A stretch of 64,000 nucleotides of DNA from NCBI RefSeq assembly GCF_044389085.1, contig NZ_JBIRXP010000001.1, positions 1 to 64,000 of the forward strand. Direction: 5' to 3'. Positions within the stretch are counted from its first letter, which is position 1. Every line of letters begins with the position of its first letter. The notes beneath the pieces are model-generated. The model ran no database searches, was not told the origin of the DNA, and was given only the letters and a program-made list of their open reading frames with translations. This stretch comes from Isoptericola sp044389085 (GTDB lineage: Bacteria; Actinomycetota; Actinomycetes; Actinomycetales; Cellulomonadaceae). Shown here one piece after another: positions 1-7,975 of the stretch. The translations under genes and the position numbers were made by a program.

Positions 1-36
1 CTCGCGAGGGGGTGGGAGAGTAGGACGCCGCCGGAC
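1..36 (+). rRNA. rrf: 5S ribosomal RNA, 3' end only
   Basis: The window opens inside a 5S rRNA gene. Positions 11-36 read GGTGGGAGAGTAGG followed by a CGCCGCC run, the conserved 3' strand of loops and helices IV/V and helix I of actinobacterial 5S rRNA. The 3' end is placed at about 36, before the spacer that leads into a perfect terminator hairpin. The rest of the gene, and presumably 16S and 23S, lie to the left. Confidence 0.85.
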
Positions 37-46
37 ACCCATTCAC

Positions 47-80
47 GAAAGGCCCACCCCACACCCGGGGTGGGCCTTTC
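47..80 (+). terminator. rRNA operon terminator
   Basis: A perfect 14-bp stem (47-60 pairing with 67-80) closes a 6-nt loop eleven bases after the 5S end. The right arm ends in CCTTTC rather than a long T tract, which is usual for strong actinobacterial terminators. Confidence 0.88.
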
Positions 81-401
81 GCATACCCCGAACACCCCCG
101 CCACGACGCCCCCAGACCCGGGGCCCACACCGTGGGCCGCGCCCGTGCGCCTCCTGCGTGCCCGCGCGTGCGCGCCGCACCAGGCCGGCCCCACCAGCGC
201 CGTGGGGCGCCGGCCGCGCGGGTGCCCACCGCCGGGCCCGCCGAGCTCGACAGCGCAGCCGCGGTCTCGAGCACTCTCCGCAGGGTCTTCACAGGCGGTG
301 CTCTCTGCCCGTCTTCTGCCTCCGACCTGCGGGGATGACGTGTGTCTGTCCACATGCGGGGCTGGACCCGTGCGACTCAGTCTTACTGAGCGCAGACTCA
401 C
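81..401. other. Intergenic region without a gene
   Basis: This GC-rich stretch lies between the rRNA terminator and the uraD promoter. The reading frames that cross it have no ribosome site and no recognisable protein motif, so I see no gene. The only structure noted is a short inverted repeat, CTCAG-N5-CTGAG at 376-390, a few bases before the uraD -35 box. Confidence 0.6.
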
Positions 402-465
402 TTGACATGGCGGCCGGGCGAGAGTGAGACTTCACTGAACGGAAACCCACTTCCGGTGGGCGGAA
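402..465 (+). promoter_or_regulatory. uraD promoter with four-half-site operator
   Basis: A consensus -35 TTGACA (402-407) is followed after 17 bp by a weak -10 TGAGAC (425-430). Directly after it come four evenly spaced half-sites: TTCA (431-434), GGAA (441-444), TTCC (451-454) and GGAA (462-465), so the layout is TTCR-N6-RGAA-N6-TTCC-N7-GRAA. The same layout lies at the hyi and allE promoters. The site overlaps the expected transcription start, which suits a repressor. The IclR protein encoded at 4194-4943 is the obvious candidate, by inference only. Confidence 0.7.
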
Positions 466-486
466 TCCCCGAAGGAGGATCGCTCG

Positions 487-990
487 ATGACGAGTGCAGG
501 TCTCGAGGCATTCAACGCGGCGGACAGCGAAGCCGCACGCGCCCAGGTGCTCTCGTGCGCGGCCGTCGCCCGCTGGGCTGACGCGGTGGTCGCGGGCCGC
601 CCGTACGCGGACACGGAGGCTGCACTCGCCGCGGCACGCTCGGTGGCGGACCCGTGGAGCGACGAGGAGATCGACTCCGCGCTCTCGCGGCACCCCCGGA
701 TCGGCGAGCGTGCGTCCGGGGACGACGCGGACGCGGCGCACTCGCGCCGGGAGCAGGCCGGCCTCGGTGACCTGAGCGGGTCGGTGGAGGACCGGCTGCG
801 CGCGGGCAACCGCGCGTACGAGGAGCGGTTCGGTCACGTCTTCCTCATCCGGGCCGCAGGGCGCACCGCCGAGGAGATCCTCGCCTCGCTCGAGGAGCGC
901 CTGGGGAACGACCCCGCCACCGAGCGACGTATCGCCGGCCAGCAGCTGCGGGAGATCGCCGTGCTGCGGCTGGAAGGAGAACTCTCATGA
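487..990 (+). CDS. uraD: OHCU decarboxylase
   Basis: 2-oxo-4-hydroxy-4-carboxy-5-ureidoimidazoline decarboxylase makes S-allantoin in the last step of urate breakdown, in the cytosol. The 167-residue protein has the family core HPRIGE at residues 69-74 (catalytic His and Glu), the REQAGL segment around 88-93, and the conserved helix NRAYEERFGHVFLIRAAG from 108. Length is normal for a stand-alone enzyme. The ATG follows a GAAGGAGG ribosome site. Its stop overlaps the uraH start (ATGA), so the two are translationally coupled. It is the first gene of the urate operon and stands behind the operator at 431-465. Confidence 0.95.
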   Translation: MTSAGLEAFNAADSEAARAQVLSCAAVARWADAVVAGRPYADTEAALAAARSVADPWSDEEIDSALSRHPRIGERASGDDADAAHSRREQAGLGDLSGSVEDRLRAGNRAYEERFGHVFLIRAAGRTAEEILASLEERLGNDPATERRIAGQQLREIAVLRLEGELS

Positions 991-1325
991 CCTCGCACAT
1001 CACCACCCACGTGCTGGACGCCGTGTCCGGCCTGCCGGCCGCCGGCGTGGGCGTCTCCCTGTGGAGCGTCGGCGCGGACGACGCGACCCGGCTCGCGGAC
1101 GCCACCACCGACGCGGACGGCCGCGTGAAGGACCTCGGGCCGGAGTCGATCGAGCCCGGCACCTATCGCGTGACCTTCGCGACCGGCGACTACTTCGCCG
1201 CCCGGGGAGTCGCGACCTTCTACCCGTCGATCACCATCGACTTCACCGTCGAGGCCGGGCGCGACCATTACCACGTGCCCTGCCTGCTCAGCCCGTTCGC
1301 GTACTCCACGTACCGCGGGAGCTGA
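987..1325 (+). CDS. uraH: 5-hydroxyisourate hydrolase
   Basis: This transthyretin-like enzyme opens 5-hydroxyisourate, the product of uricase, to OHCU. The 112-residue length is typical. Diagnostic features are the N-terminal THVLD (His8), the C-terminal HYHVP segment (94-98) and the signature YRGS as the last four residues. The start overlaps the uraD stop by four bases; GAAGGAGA lies just upstream. The next 145 bases to the uricase gene hold no gene, only short GC-rich inverted repeats. Together with uraD and uricase it forms the complete urate-to-allantoin route. Confidence 0.96.
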   Translation: MTSHITTHVLDAVSGLPAAGVGVSLWSVGADDATRLADATTDADGRVKDLGPESIEPGTYRVTFATGDYFAARGVATFYPSITIDFTVEAGRDHYHVPCLLSPFAYSTYRGS

Positions 1326-1470
1326 GGGGCCTTCAGGCCTGCGTCACCACGGTCGCGGCACAGACGCCGCGACCCGCGTCATCGTCATCGGGGACGTACC
1401 GGGGCCGCCATCGTGGGCGGTCCCGGGCAACGCAACAACGGATGCGCAACAACAGATGAAGGAGTCAGCA

Positions 1471-2415
1471 ATGACCGCCACCGCCACCGACGCCCAGGTC
1501 ACCACGGGCACGATCGTGCTGGGGGACAACCAGTACGGCAAGGCCGAGGTCCGCGTCATGAAGGTCGATCGCGACCAGGCGCGTCACCGGATCACCGAGC
1601 TCTCGGTGACCTCGCAGCTCCGGGGAGACTTCTCCGCCGCGCACATCGACGGGGACCAGGGTCGCGTCGTCCCGACGGACACGCAGAAGAACACCGTCTT
1701 CGCGCTCGCCAAGGACGGCATCCCCTCGCCGGAGGAGTTCGCGCTGCGTCTGGGCGAGCACTTCGTGTCGAGCTTCGAGTGGATCGAGGGCGGCCGCTGG
1801 GAGGCCAAGGAGTACACCTGGGAGCACATCCCCTCGTCGCTGACCAACCACGTGACCGACGGCGAGCACGACCACGCGTTCGTCAAGGGTGGCACCGAGA
1901 CCCGCACCACGGTGGTCCAGCGCGAGGGCGACGAGGTCTTCGTCGTGTCCGGCCTGGAGGACCTCAAGGTCCTCAAGTCCACGGGCTCCGAGTTCCACGG
2001 CTTCCCGAAGGACCGCTACACCACGCTGCAGGAGACCACCGACCGCATCCTCGCGACGTCGGTGACGGCCCGCTGGCGCTACACGTCGCTGGACATCGAC
2101 TTCAACGCCGTCTACGACGACGTGCGCCGCATCCTGCTGGAGACCTTCGCCGACGTGCACTCGCTCGCGCTGCAGCAGACGCTCTACCAGATGGGCAAGC
2201 GCGTGCTCGAGGCGCACCCGGAGATCGGGGAGATCAAGTTCTCGATGCCGAACCTGCACCACTTCGTCGTGGACTTCGAGCCCTTCGGCCTGGAGAACCC
2301 GAACGAGGTCTTCTACGTCGCCGACCGGCCCTACGGGAAGATCGAGGCGGAGGTGAAGCGTGAGGGCGCCGACGCCGAGCCGCGCGCGTGGGCCACCGTC
2401 ACGGGGTTCTGCTGA
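1471..2415 (+). CDS. Urate oxidase (uricase)
   Basis: Cofactor-free urate oxidase converts urate and O2 to 5-hydroxyisourate and H2O2. The 314-residue protein shows the T-fold features of the family: catalytic Lys24 in NQYGKAEVRV, the active-site Thr in VVPTDTQKNTV (about residues 66-76), and the second-half motif FNAVYDDVRRILLETFADVHS with ending GLENPNEVFYVADRPYG. An ATG at 1456 is in frame, but AAGGAG (1459-1464) sits 6 nt before the ATG at 1471, so the latter is chosen. It is expressed with uraD and uraH. The H2O2 it makes may be why a peroxiredoxin gene lies in the same regulon (14233-14709). Confidence 0.96.
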   Translation: MTATATDAQVTTGTIVLGDNQYGKAEVRVMKVDRDQARHRITELSVTSQLRGDFSAAHIDGDQGRVVPTDTQKNTVFALAKDGIPSPEEFALRLGEHFVSSFEWIEGGRWEAKEYTWEHIPSSLTNHVTDGEHDHAFVKGGTETRTTVVQREGDEVFVVSGLEDLKVLKSTGSEFHGFPKDRYTTLQETTDRILATSVTARWRYTSLDIDFNAVYDDVRRILLETFADVHSLALQQTLYQMGKRVLEAHPEIGEIKFSMPNLHHFVVDFEPFGLENPNEVFYVADRPYGKIEAEVKREGADAEPRAWATVTGFC

Positions 2416-2469
2416 CCCGGGTCCGCTGATCAGCGAAGCACCGTGCAGTCGGTTCGAAGGAGCATCGAG

Positions 2470-4170
2470 ATGAGCACGACCACCATCGACGCGGCGGCCG
2501 CCACCGCCACGCCGCAGGGCGGCAGGCCGGAGGACGAGCGGTACCCGCTCGGCAAGACGTTCCTCTACGGCCTGCAGCACATCATGACGATGTACGGCGG
2601 CGTGATCGCGCCGCCGATCATCGTCGGGCAGGCGGCGGGGCTGACCGGGGCGGAGATCGGCGTCCTCGTCTCGGCGGCGCTGCTCGTCAGCGGGCTGGCC
2701 ACCGCCCTCCAGACGCTCGGCATCCGCTTCTTCGGATCGCAGCTCCCGCTCGTGCAGGGCATCTCGTTCGCCACCGTGTCCACCATGGTCGCGGTGGCGA
2801 GCGGGGACGGCGGCCTGCCCGCCGTCTTCGGCTCCATCATCGTGGCCGCGGTGATCGGCCTGGCGATCAGCCCGTTCTTCGCGCAGGTGGTGCGGTTCTT
2901 CCCGCCCGTCGTGACGGGGACGATCATCACGATCATCGGGGTGTCGCTGCTGCCGACGGCGGCGGGCTGGATGATGGGCGGCGACGAGGAGGCGACGGAC
3001 TGGGGGTCGGTACCCAACATCACGCTGGGGCTCGGCACGCTCGTCGTGGTGCTGGTGCTCAGCCGGTTCCTGCAGGGGACGATCTCCCGGCTGTCCATCC
3101 TCTTCGGCATCATCCTCGGCACCGTGGCGGCCGTGCCCCTCGGCCTCGCGGACTTCTCCGGGGTCGGCGAGGGGTCGCCGTTCGCCCTGCCGACGCCGTT
3201 CGTCTTCGGCGCCCCCGTCTTCGAGATCGGCGCGATCATCTCGATGACGATCGTCATCCTCGTCATCATGACCGAGACCACCGCCGACCTCATCGCCATC
3301 GGCGAGGTGCTCGACACCAAGGTCGACGCGAAGCGCGTGGGCGACGGTCTGCGGGCGGACATGGCCGCCACGCTGGTCGCGCCGTTCCTCAACTCGTTCC
3401 CGGCCTCGGCGTTCGCGCAGAACGTCGGCCTGGTCGCGATCACCGGCATCCGCTCGCGCTTCGCCGTCGCGGCGGGAGGCGCGGTCCTCTTCGTGCTGGG
3501 GCTGTTCCCGGTGCTGGGGCAGGTGGTCGCCGCGATCCCGTCGCCCGTCCTGGGCGGCGCCGGCATCGTCCTGTTCGGCTCGGTGGCCGTCTCGGGCATC
3601 CGCACGCTCTCGCGCGTCGAGTACGAGGGCAACCTCAACCTCACCCTCGTCGCGGTCGCCCTGGGCTTCGGCATCATCCCGATCGCGGTGCCGGACTTCT
3701 ACGACCAGTTCCCGTCCTGGGTGGGGATGATCTTCCACTCCGGGATCGCGGCCGCGGCCGTCGTCGCCGTCCTGCTCAACCTCGTCTTCAACGAGATCCG
3801 TTGGGGCCGGCGCAGCAAGGACCCCTCGGTGTTCACTGCGGGCTCGTCGGCGCGGCTCGTGGTCACGGAGGAGCAGGAGCAGCGCCGCGCCGAGTACTTC
3901 GCGAAGCTGGACGCCGAGCGTCAGGACGAGCGCCGTCGCGCCCGGCTCAACGCGGACGTGCGTGCGCGGGTGCGCCACGGGCACGGGCGCCGGTCGGGCT
4001 GCGTGTCGGCGATCGACCTGGACGCCGACGGCGTGCCCGACGTGCTGCAGATCCGCGAGCCCGCCCCCATCGCGGTCGCGGGCCGTCGGACCGGTGTGGT
4101 CGACGCTCCGGCGGACGACTCCCACCAGCGGCTGGTGCCCGCGGGCGCCGCCGAACCGGGGGAGGCGTGA
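2470..4170 (+). CDS. NCS2-family urate/xanthine permease
   Basis: Nucleobase:cation symporter-2 membrane protein that probably imports urate or xanthine for the enzymes upstream. The sequence has about 12-14 hydrophobic segments, and the NAT/NCS2 signature QNVGLVAITGIRSR lies in the second half, preceded by the ETTADLIAIGE helix. The start at 2470 follows AAGGAG (2457-2462). At 566 residues it is longer than the usual 430-460: after the last membrane segment a charged, Arg/Glu-rich cytoplasmic tail of about 110 residues follows. The substrate is assigned from gene context; motif alone does not separate urate from xanthine. It ends 23 bases before the convergent iclR gene. Confidence 0.88.
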   Translation: MSTTTIDAAAATATPQGGRPEDERYPLGKTFLYGLQHIMTMYGGVIAPPIIVGQAAGLTGAEIGVLVSAALLVSGLATALQTLGIRFFGSQLPLVQGISFATVSTMVAVASGDGGLPAVFGSIIVAAVIGLAISPFFAQVVRFFPPVVTGTIITIIGVSLLPTAAGWMMGGDEEATDWGSVPNITLGLGTLVVVLVLSRFLQGTISRLSILFGIILGTVAAVPLGLADFSGVGEGSPFALPTPFVFGAPVFEIGAIISMTIVILVIMTETTADLIAIGEVLDTKVDAKRVGDGLRADMAATLVAPFLNSFPASAFAQNVGLVAITGIRSRFAVAAGGAVLFVLGLFPVLGQVVAAIPSPVLGGAGIVLFGSVAVSGIRTLSRVEYEGNLNLTLVAVALGFGIIPIAVPDFYDQFPSWVGMIFHSGIAAAAVVAVLLNLVFNEIRWGRRSKDPSVFTAGSSARLVVTEEQEQRRAEYFAKLDAERQDERRRARLNADVRARVRHGHGRRSGCVSAIDLDADGVPDVLQIREPAPIAVAGRRTGVVDAPADDSHQRLVPAGAAEPGEA

Positions 4171-4193
4171 GGACTGCGGCGCCGCGCGCGCCG

Positions 4194-4943
4194 TCAGGCG
4201 GCGAGCAGCTCCCTCGAGATGGTGTCGGCCACCTCGTGGAGCAGCGGGAGCGCCGCCTCGCCGAACTCGTAGGTGACCCGGGCCGCCGGCCCGGACACCG
4301 AGAGCGCGGTCGGGGTGGGCGCGTCCTTCACGGGCACGGCGAAGCAGCGGACGCCGATCTCCTGCTCGCCGTCGTCGACGGCGTACCCCTGCTCGCGGAT
4401 CGTGCCGATCTCCTTGATGAGGTCGTCCGGGTCCGTGATCGACAGGTCGGTGGCCGGCGGCATCCCGACGCGGCCCACGATGTCGCGGATGGTCTGGTCC
4501 GGCAGCTCGGCGAGCACCATCTTGCCGACGCCGGTGCAGTGCGTGTAGACGCGGCGGCCCACCTCGGTGAACATCCGCATCGAGTACGACGACGACGCCT
4601 GGGCGACGTACACCACCATGTCGCGGTCGATCATCGCGAGGTTGGCGCTCTCGCCGAGCTCGCGGGCGAGCCGCTCCAGGTGAGGGCGGGCGCTGGCACC
4701 GAGCTGGCGGCCGGCGCTCTCACCCAGCCGGATGAGACGAGGGCCCAGGGTGTAGCGGCGGTTCGGGAGCTGGCGCGCGTAGCCGCGACCGACGAGCGTG
4801 CGCATGAGGCGGTGGATCGTGGGGAGCGGGAGGCCGGCGGCGGCCGCCAGCTCGCTCAGCGCGGCGTCGCCGCCGAGGTCGGTCATGATCTCGAGCAGGT
4901 CGATCGCCCGGTCCACCGACTGGACTCCGGTGCCGTTCGCCAT
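4194..4943 (-). CDS. IclR-family transcriptional regulator of the ureide genes
   Basis: A 249-residue regulator with an N-terminal winged helix-turn-helix (SELAAAAGLPLPTIHRLMRTL at about residues 20-40) and a C-terminal IclR effector domain. In-frame starts farther upstream exist, but the ATG at 4943 has a GGAGGGGG ribosome site on the minus strand and gives the normal family length. It is divergent from the malic enzyme gene. IclR relatives such as AllR sense allantoin or glyoxylate and control allantoin genes, so a role as the local repressor is likely. The four-half-site operators at 431-465, 7930-7964 and 21210-21244 fit the tetrameric (dimer of dimers) binding known for this family. The effector is not visible from sequence. 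Confidence 0.88.
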   Translation of the reverse strand: MANGTGVQSVDRAIDLLEIMTDLGGDAALSELAAAAGLPLPTIHRLMRTLVGRGYARQLPNRRYTLGPRLIRLGESAGRQLGASARPHLERLARELGESANLAMIDRDMVVYVAQASSSYSMRMFTEVGRRVYTHCTGVGKMVLAELPDQTIRDIVGRVGMPPATDLSITDPDDLIKEIGTIREQGYAVDDGEQEIGVRCFAVPVKDAPTPTALSVSGPAARVTYEFGEAALPLLHEVADTISRELLAA

Positions 4944-4968
4944 GGGTGTGGGCCCCCTCCGCAAAGTC

Positions 4969-5015
4969 TTCGGAACCGATCCCGGTTCTAGAAACCATCC
5001 TTCCACATCTCGGAA
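4969..5015. promoter_or_regulatory. Divergent iclR/malic enzyme operator region
   Basis: Between the divergent iclR and malic enzyme genes lies a cluster of half-sites. GAAA-N6-TTCC-N7-GGAA (4991-5015) matches the last three half-sites of the uraD/hyi/allE operators. Next to it are GAACCG-N4-CGGTTC (4973-4988) and TTCTAGAA (4986-4993). The position suits autoregulation of iclR and joint control of the malic enzyme gene. No convincing -35/-10 pair could be assigned for either direction. Confidence 0.5.
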
Positions 5016-5052
5016 CTTCATGTCATCAGTGCCACGAAAGGAAACCCAGGCC

Positions 5053-6531
5053 ATGGCGATGCCCAGCCCCAGCTACACGATCACCCTCCGCGTCGAGGCG
5101 CCCGCCTCGCAGCGGGCGACGAGCGAGATCGTCCACGAGATCGCCGCGGCCGGTGGTTCGGTGATGGGCGTCGACATCGCCCAGTCGCACGCCGACACGA
5201 TCGTCGTCGACGTCACCTGCGACACGGTCGACGCCGAGCACGGCGAGGGCATCGTCGCCGCGCTCGACGCCCTCGACGGCGTGCGCGTGCTGAAGATGTC
5301 GGACTCGACGTTCCTCATGCACCTCGGCGGCAAGATCTCCGTCACCCCGAAGGTGCCCCTGAAGACCCGCCGCGACCTCTCGCGCGCCTACACGCCGGGC
5401 GTCGCGCGCGTCTGCCTGGCGATCGCCGACCGCCCGGAGGACGCTCGCCGCCTCACCATCAAGCGCAACACCGTCGCGGTCGTCACCGACGGCACCGCCG
5501 TCCTCGGGCTCGGCGACATCGGCCCCGAGGCGGCCATGCCCGTGATGGAGGGCAAGGCGGCCCTGTTCAAGCAGTTCGCCGACGTCGACGCCTGGCCCAT
5601 CGCCCTGGACACGACCGACACCGAGGAGATCATCCGCACCGTCAAGGCGATCGCCCCCGGCTTCGGTGGCGTGAACCTCGAGGACATCTCCGCGCCGCGC
5701 TGCTTCGAGATCGAGAAGCGGCTGCGCGAGGAGCTGGACATCCCGGTCTTCCACGACGACCAGCACGGCACCGCCATCGTGGTGCTCGCGGCGCTCATCA
5801 ACGCGCTCAAGGTCGTGGACAAGAAGATCGAGGACGTGCGGATCGCGGTCTCCGGCGTCGGCGCCGCGGGCTCGGCCATCATCCGGCTGCTCCTCGCGCA
5901 GGGCGCCAAGGACATCATCGGCTTCGACCGGCACGGCGCGCTCACGCCGGAGTCGGCGGGCGACGACGAGAACCGCACCTGGATCGTGGAGAACACCAAC
6001 CCGTCGGGCTTCACCGGGACCCTCAAGGAGGGGCTGGTCGGCGCCGACGTCTTCGTCGGTGTCTCGGCGGGGAACATCCTCACCGGCGCGGACGTCGCGA
6101 CGATGAACGACGGCGCCATCGTGTTCGCGCTGGCGAACCCGACGCCCGAGGTCGACCCGATCGCCGCGGGCGAGACGGCGGCCGTCGTGGCGACCGGCCG
6201 CAGCGACTACCCCAACCAGATCAACAACGTGCTGGCGTTCCCGGGCCTGTTCCGTGGCCTGCTGGACGCGGGCGCCACGCAGATCACGGACGAGATGCTG
6301 CGCGTCGCCGCCGTGGCGATCTCGTCGGTGGTGAGCGACGACGAGCTCAACTCCGCCTTCGTCATCCCGGGCGTGTTCGACAGCCGCGTCGCCGAGGCCG
6401 TCGCGGACGCCGTGCGCGCCGAGGGGCTCAAGGAGGTCCCGGTCGCGGAGCACCGCGCCGAGGATGCCGAGCACCTGGCCCAGCACCTCGGTCGTGCGCT
6501 GCAGGCCGAGGGCGTGGCGGTGGCCCGGTGA
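5053..6531 (+). CDS. NAD(P)-dependent malic enzyme with N-terminal ACT domain
   Basis: Oxidative decarboxylation of malate to pyruvate. The 492-residue protein starts with an ACT-type regulatory domain (about residues 3-90, YTITLRVEAP onward), then the malic N-terminal domain with YTPGVARVC and the catalytic-region FHDDQHGTAIVVLAAL, and then the NAD-binding domain with SGVGAAGSAI (GxGxxG). The start at 5053 follows AAAGGAAA; the protein-like frame upstream lacks support. Its place beside the ureide genes suggests it works with malate synthase (14805-16391): glyoxylate plus acetyl-CoA gives malate, then pyruvate and reductant. The ligand of the ACT domain is unknown. The stop overlaps the next start by four bases. 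Confidence 0.92.
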   Translation: MAMPSPSYTITLRVEAPASQRATSEIVHEIAAAGGSVMGVDIAQSHADTIVVDVTCDTVDAEHGEGIVAALDALDGVRVLKMSDSTFLMHLGGKISVTPKVPLKTRRDLSRAYTPGVARVCLAIADRPEDARRLTIKRNTVAVVTDGTAVLGLGDIGPEAAMPVMEGKAALFKQFADVDAWPIALDTTDTEEIIRTVKAIAPGFGGVNLEDISAPRCFEIEKRLREELDIPVFHDDQHGTAIVVLAALINALKVVDKKIEDVRIAVSGVGAAGSAIIRLLLAQGAKDIIGFDRHGALTPESAGDDENRTWIVENTNPSGFTGTLKEGLVGADVFVGVSAGNILTGADVATMNDGAIVFALANPTPEVDPIAAGETAAVVATGRSDYPNQINNVLAFPGLFRGLLDAGATQITDEMLRVAAVAISSVVSDDELNSAFVIPGVFDSRVAEAVADAVRAEGLKEVPVAEHRAEDAEHLAQHLGRALQAEGVAVAR

Positions 6532-7784
6532 AGGCCGCCCTCGACCAGGCCGCGCTCGACGACGTCGAGCGTCGGCTCGCCGCGCACGACGCCCACCTGG
6601 AGCGGGCGTACCCCGGCGACGACGGCACGCGCCAGCCCGTGCACACCGTGTACGTGCCGGCGCACCGGTACGCCGCAGGGCTCGCGCAGGACTGGGGCGC
6701 CCAGGCCCGCGCGGCCGTCGAGGCGCAGGGGACGGAGGCGCTGCTGGACGCCGTCGGCGTGCGGGACGACCTGCGCGAGGCTGTCGCGGCCCAGGTGGAG
6801 CGCAAGCTCGCCACCGAGCCGATCGAGGACCTGCGCATCGACCTCGAGGACGGCTACGGCACGCACCCCGACGCCGACGAGGACGAGGTGACGGCCGCTG
6901 CGGCGGGCGCGCTGCGCGCCGAGCTGGACGCCGGGGGAGCGACGCCGTTCGTCGGCATCCGCTTCAAGTGCTTCGAGCGCCCGACCCGCGCCCGCGGCCT
7001 GCGGACGCTCGACGTCTTCGTCAGCACGCTCGCCGCGTCGGGCGAGCTGCCCGACGGGCTCGTGCTGACCCTGCCGAAGGTGACCGGCGTGGCGCAGGTC
7101 GAGGCGATGGTCGCGGTGTGCGAGCGCCTCGAGGAGGCCAACGGCCTGCCGGTGGGGCGGCTGCGCTTCGAGGTGCAGGTCGAGACGCCGCAGTCGATCC
7201 TCGACTCCGCGGGCACGGCGACCGTGGCGCGGATGATCCATGCGGGGGCGGGGCGCGTGAGCGGCCTGCACTACGGCACGTACGACTACTCGGCGTCGCT
7301 CGGCGTCGCGGCGGCGTACCAGTCGATGGAGCACCCGGCGGCGGACCTGGCCAAGGAGGTCATGCAGCTCGCCGCGGCCGGCACGGGCGTGCGCCTGTCC
7401 GACGGGTCGACGAACGTCCTGCCCGTCGGCGACGACGCGCAGGTGCGCGCGGCGTGGGCCAACCACGGCCGCCTGGTGCGCCGCTCGCTGGAACGCGGGT
7501 ACTACCAGGGGTGGGACCTGCACCCGGGGCAGCTGCCGAGCCGGTTCGCGGCGACGTACGCGTTCTACCGGGAGGGTTTCGAGCCTGCGGCGGAGCGCCT
7601 GTCGAACTACGTGAACAAGGTCGAGGGGGCGGTGCTCGACGAGCCCGCCACCGCCAAGGCGCTGGCGTGGTACCTCAAGCGTGGCGTCGACTGCGGCGCG
7701 CTGGGCGCCGACGAGATCGCCGAGCGCGTCGGGCTGCGGCCCGACGAGCTCACCGCGATGGTGACGCGCCCGCTCGGGGGCTGA
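6528..7784 (+). CDS. HpcH/HpaI aldolase / citrate lyase-like protein of unknown substrate
   Basis: A 418-residue TIM-barrel protein related to the HpcH/HpaI aldolase and citrate/malyl-CoA lyase superfamily; I believe it belongs to the actinobacterial family filed as DUF6986, but am not certain. Visible features are the acidic metal-type motif RIDLEDGYG (around residue 105), EVQVETPQSILD in the middle, and LHYGTYDYSASLGVA. The GTG start overlaps the malic enzyme stop (GTGA), so translation is coupled. Context suggests a C-C bond-cleaving or -forming reaction on glyoxylate or a ureide-derived acid, but the substrate cannot be told from sequence. Terminator-like hairpin 7813-7851 follows. Confidence 0.72.
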   Translation: MKAALDQAALDDVERRLAAHDAHLERAYPGDDGTRQPVHTVYVPAHRYAAGLAQDWGAQARAAVEAQGTEALLDAVGVRDDLREAVAAQVERKLATEPIEDLRIDLEDGYGTHPDADEDEVTAAAAGALRAELDAGGATPFVGIRFKCFERPTRARGLRTLDVFVSTLAASGELPDGLVLTLPKVTGVAQVEAMVAVCERLEEANGLPVGRLRFEVQVETPQSILDSAGTATVARMIHAGAGRVSGLHYGTYDYSASLGVAAAYQSMEHPAADLAKEVMQLAAAGTGVRLSDGSTNVLPVGDDAQVRAAWANHGRLVRRSLERGYYQGWDLHPGQLPSRFAATYAFYREGFEPAAERLSNYVNKVEGAVLDEPATAKALAWYLKRGVDCGALGADEIAERVGLRPDELTAMVTRPLGG

Positions 7785-7812
7785 CCCCGCGGCATTCGCG
7801 CAGCGCACGGCC

Positions 7813-7851
7813 CCGACGGCCCGGCAGGACGACGTCCTGCCGGGCCGTCGG
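7813..7851 (+). terminator. Long GC hairpin after the malic enzyme operon
   Basis: An 18-bp perfect stem (7813-7830 with 7834-7851) with a 3-nt loop. No T tract follows. Its place after the last gene of the operon and before the hyi promoter supports a terminator. Confidence 0.72.
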
Positions 7852-7899
7852 TGTGTGCGCGGGGTCACGACCGCACCGCGGGACGGGCCCGGGCAGGGG

Positions 7900-7964
7900 T
7901 TGACCGACGCGTCGACGCGGCGTAGCGTTTTCACAACAAGGAACCAATCTTCCATCTGGCGAAA
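7900..7964 (+). promoter_or_regulatory. hyi-glxR-gcl promoter with four-half-site operator
   Basis: TTGACC (7900-7905) and TAGCGT (7923-7928) are separated by exactly 17 bp. Starting at 7930 the operator repeats the layout seen at uraD: TTCA (7930-7933), GGAA (7940-7943), TTCC (7950-7953), GAAA (7961-7964), with gaps of 6, 6 and 7. It lies between the -10 box and the ribosome site and so would cover the transcription start. Confidence 0.75.
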
Positions 7965-7975
7965 GAGAGTCAGCG

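Noticed and set aside
1326..1470. Possible small gene or riboswitch between uraH and uricase
   Set aside because: Only short GC-rich inverted repeats are present; no start with ribosome site and no known aptamer core was recognised.
1465..4125. 886-residue open frame on the minus strand opposite uricase and permease
   Set aside because: It is an antisense shadow of high GC and third-position bias: Arg/His/Gly/Asp-rich, no ribosome site and no domain, while the plus strand carries clear enzymes. The same holds for 5026-6486, 9206-11677, 16652-19387, 24953-27889, 28787-31576 and others.
7813..7851. Long perfect hairpin as a mobile element remnant
   Set aside because: Similar GC hairpins follow several other operons in the window (16443-16488, 37448-37503, 41246-41280), so a terminator is the simpler reading.
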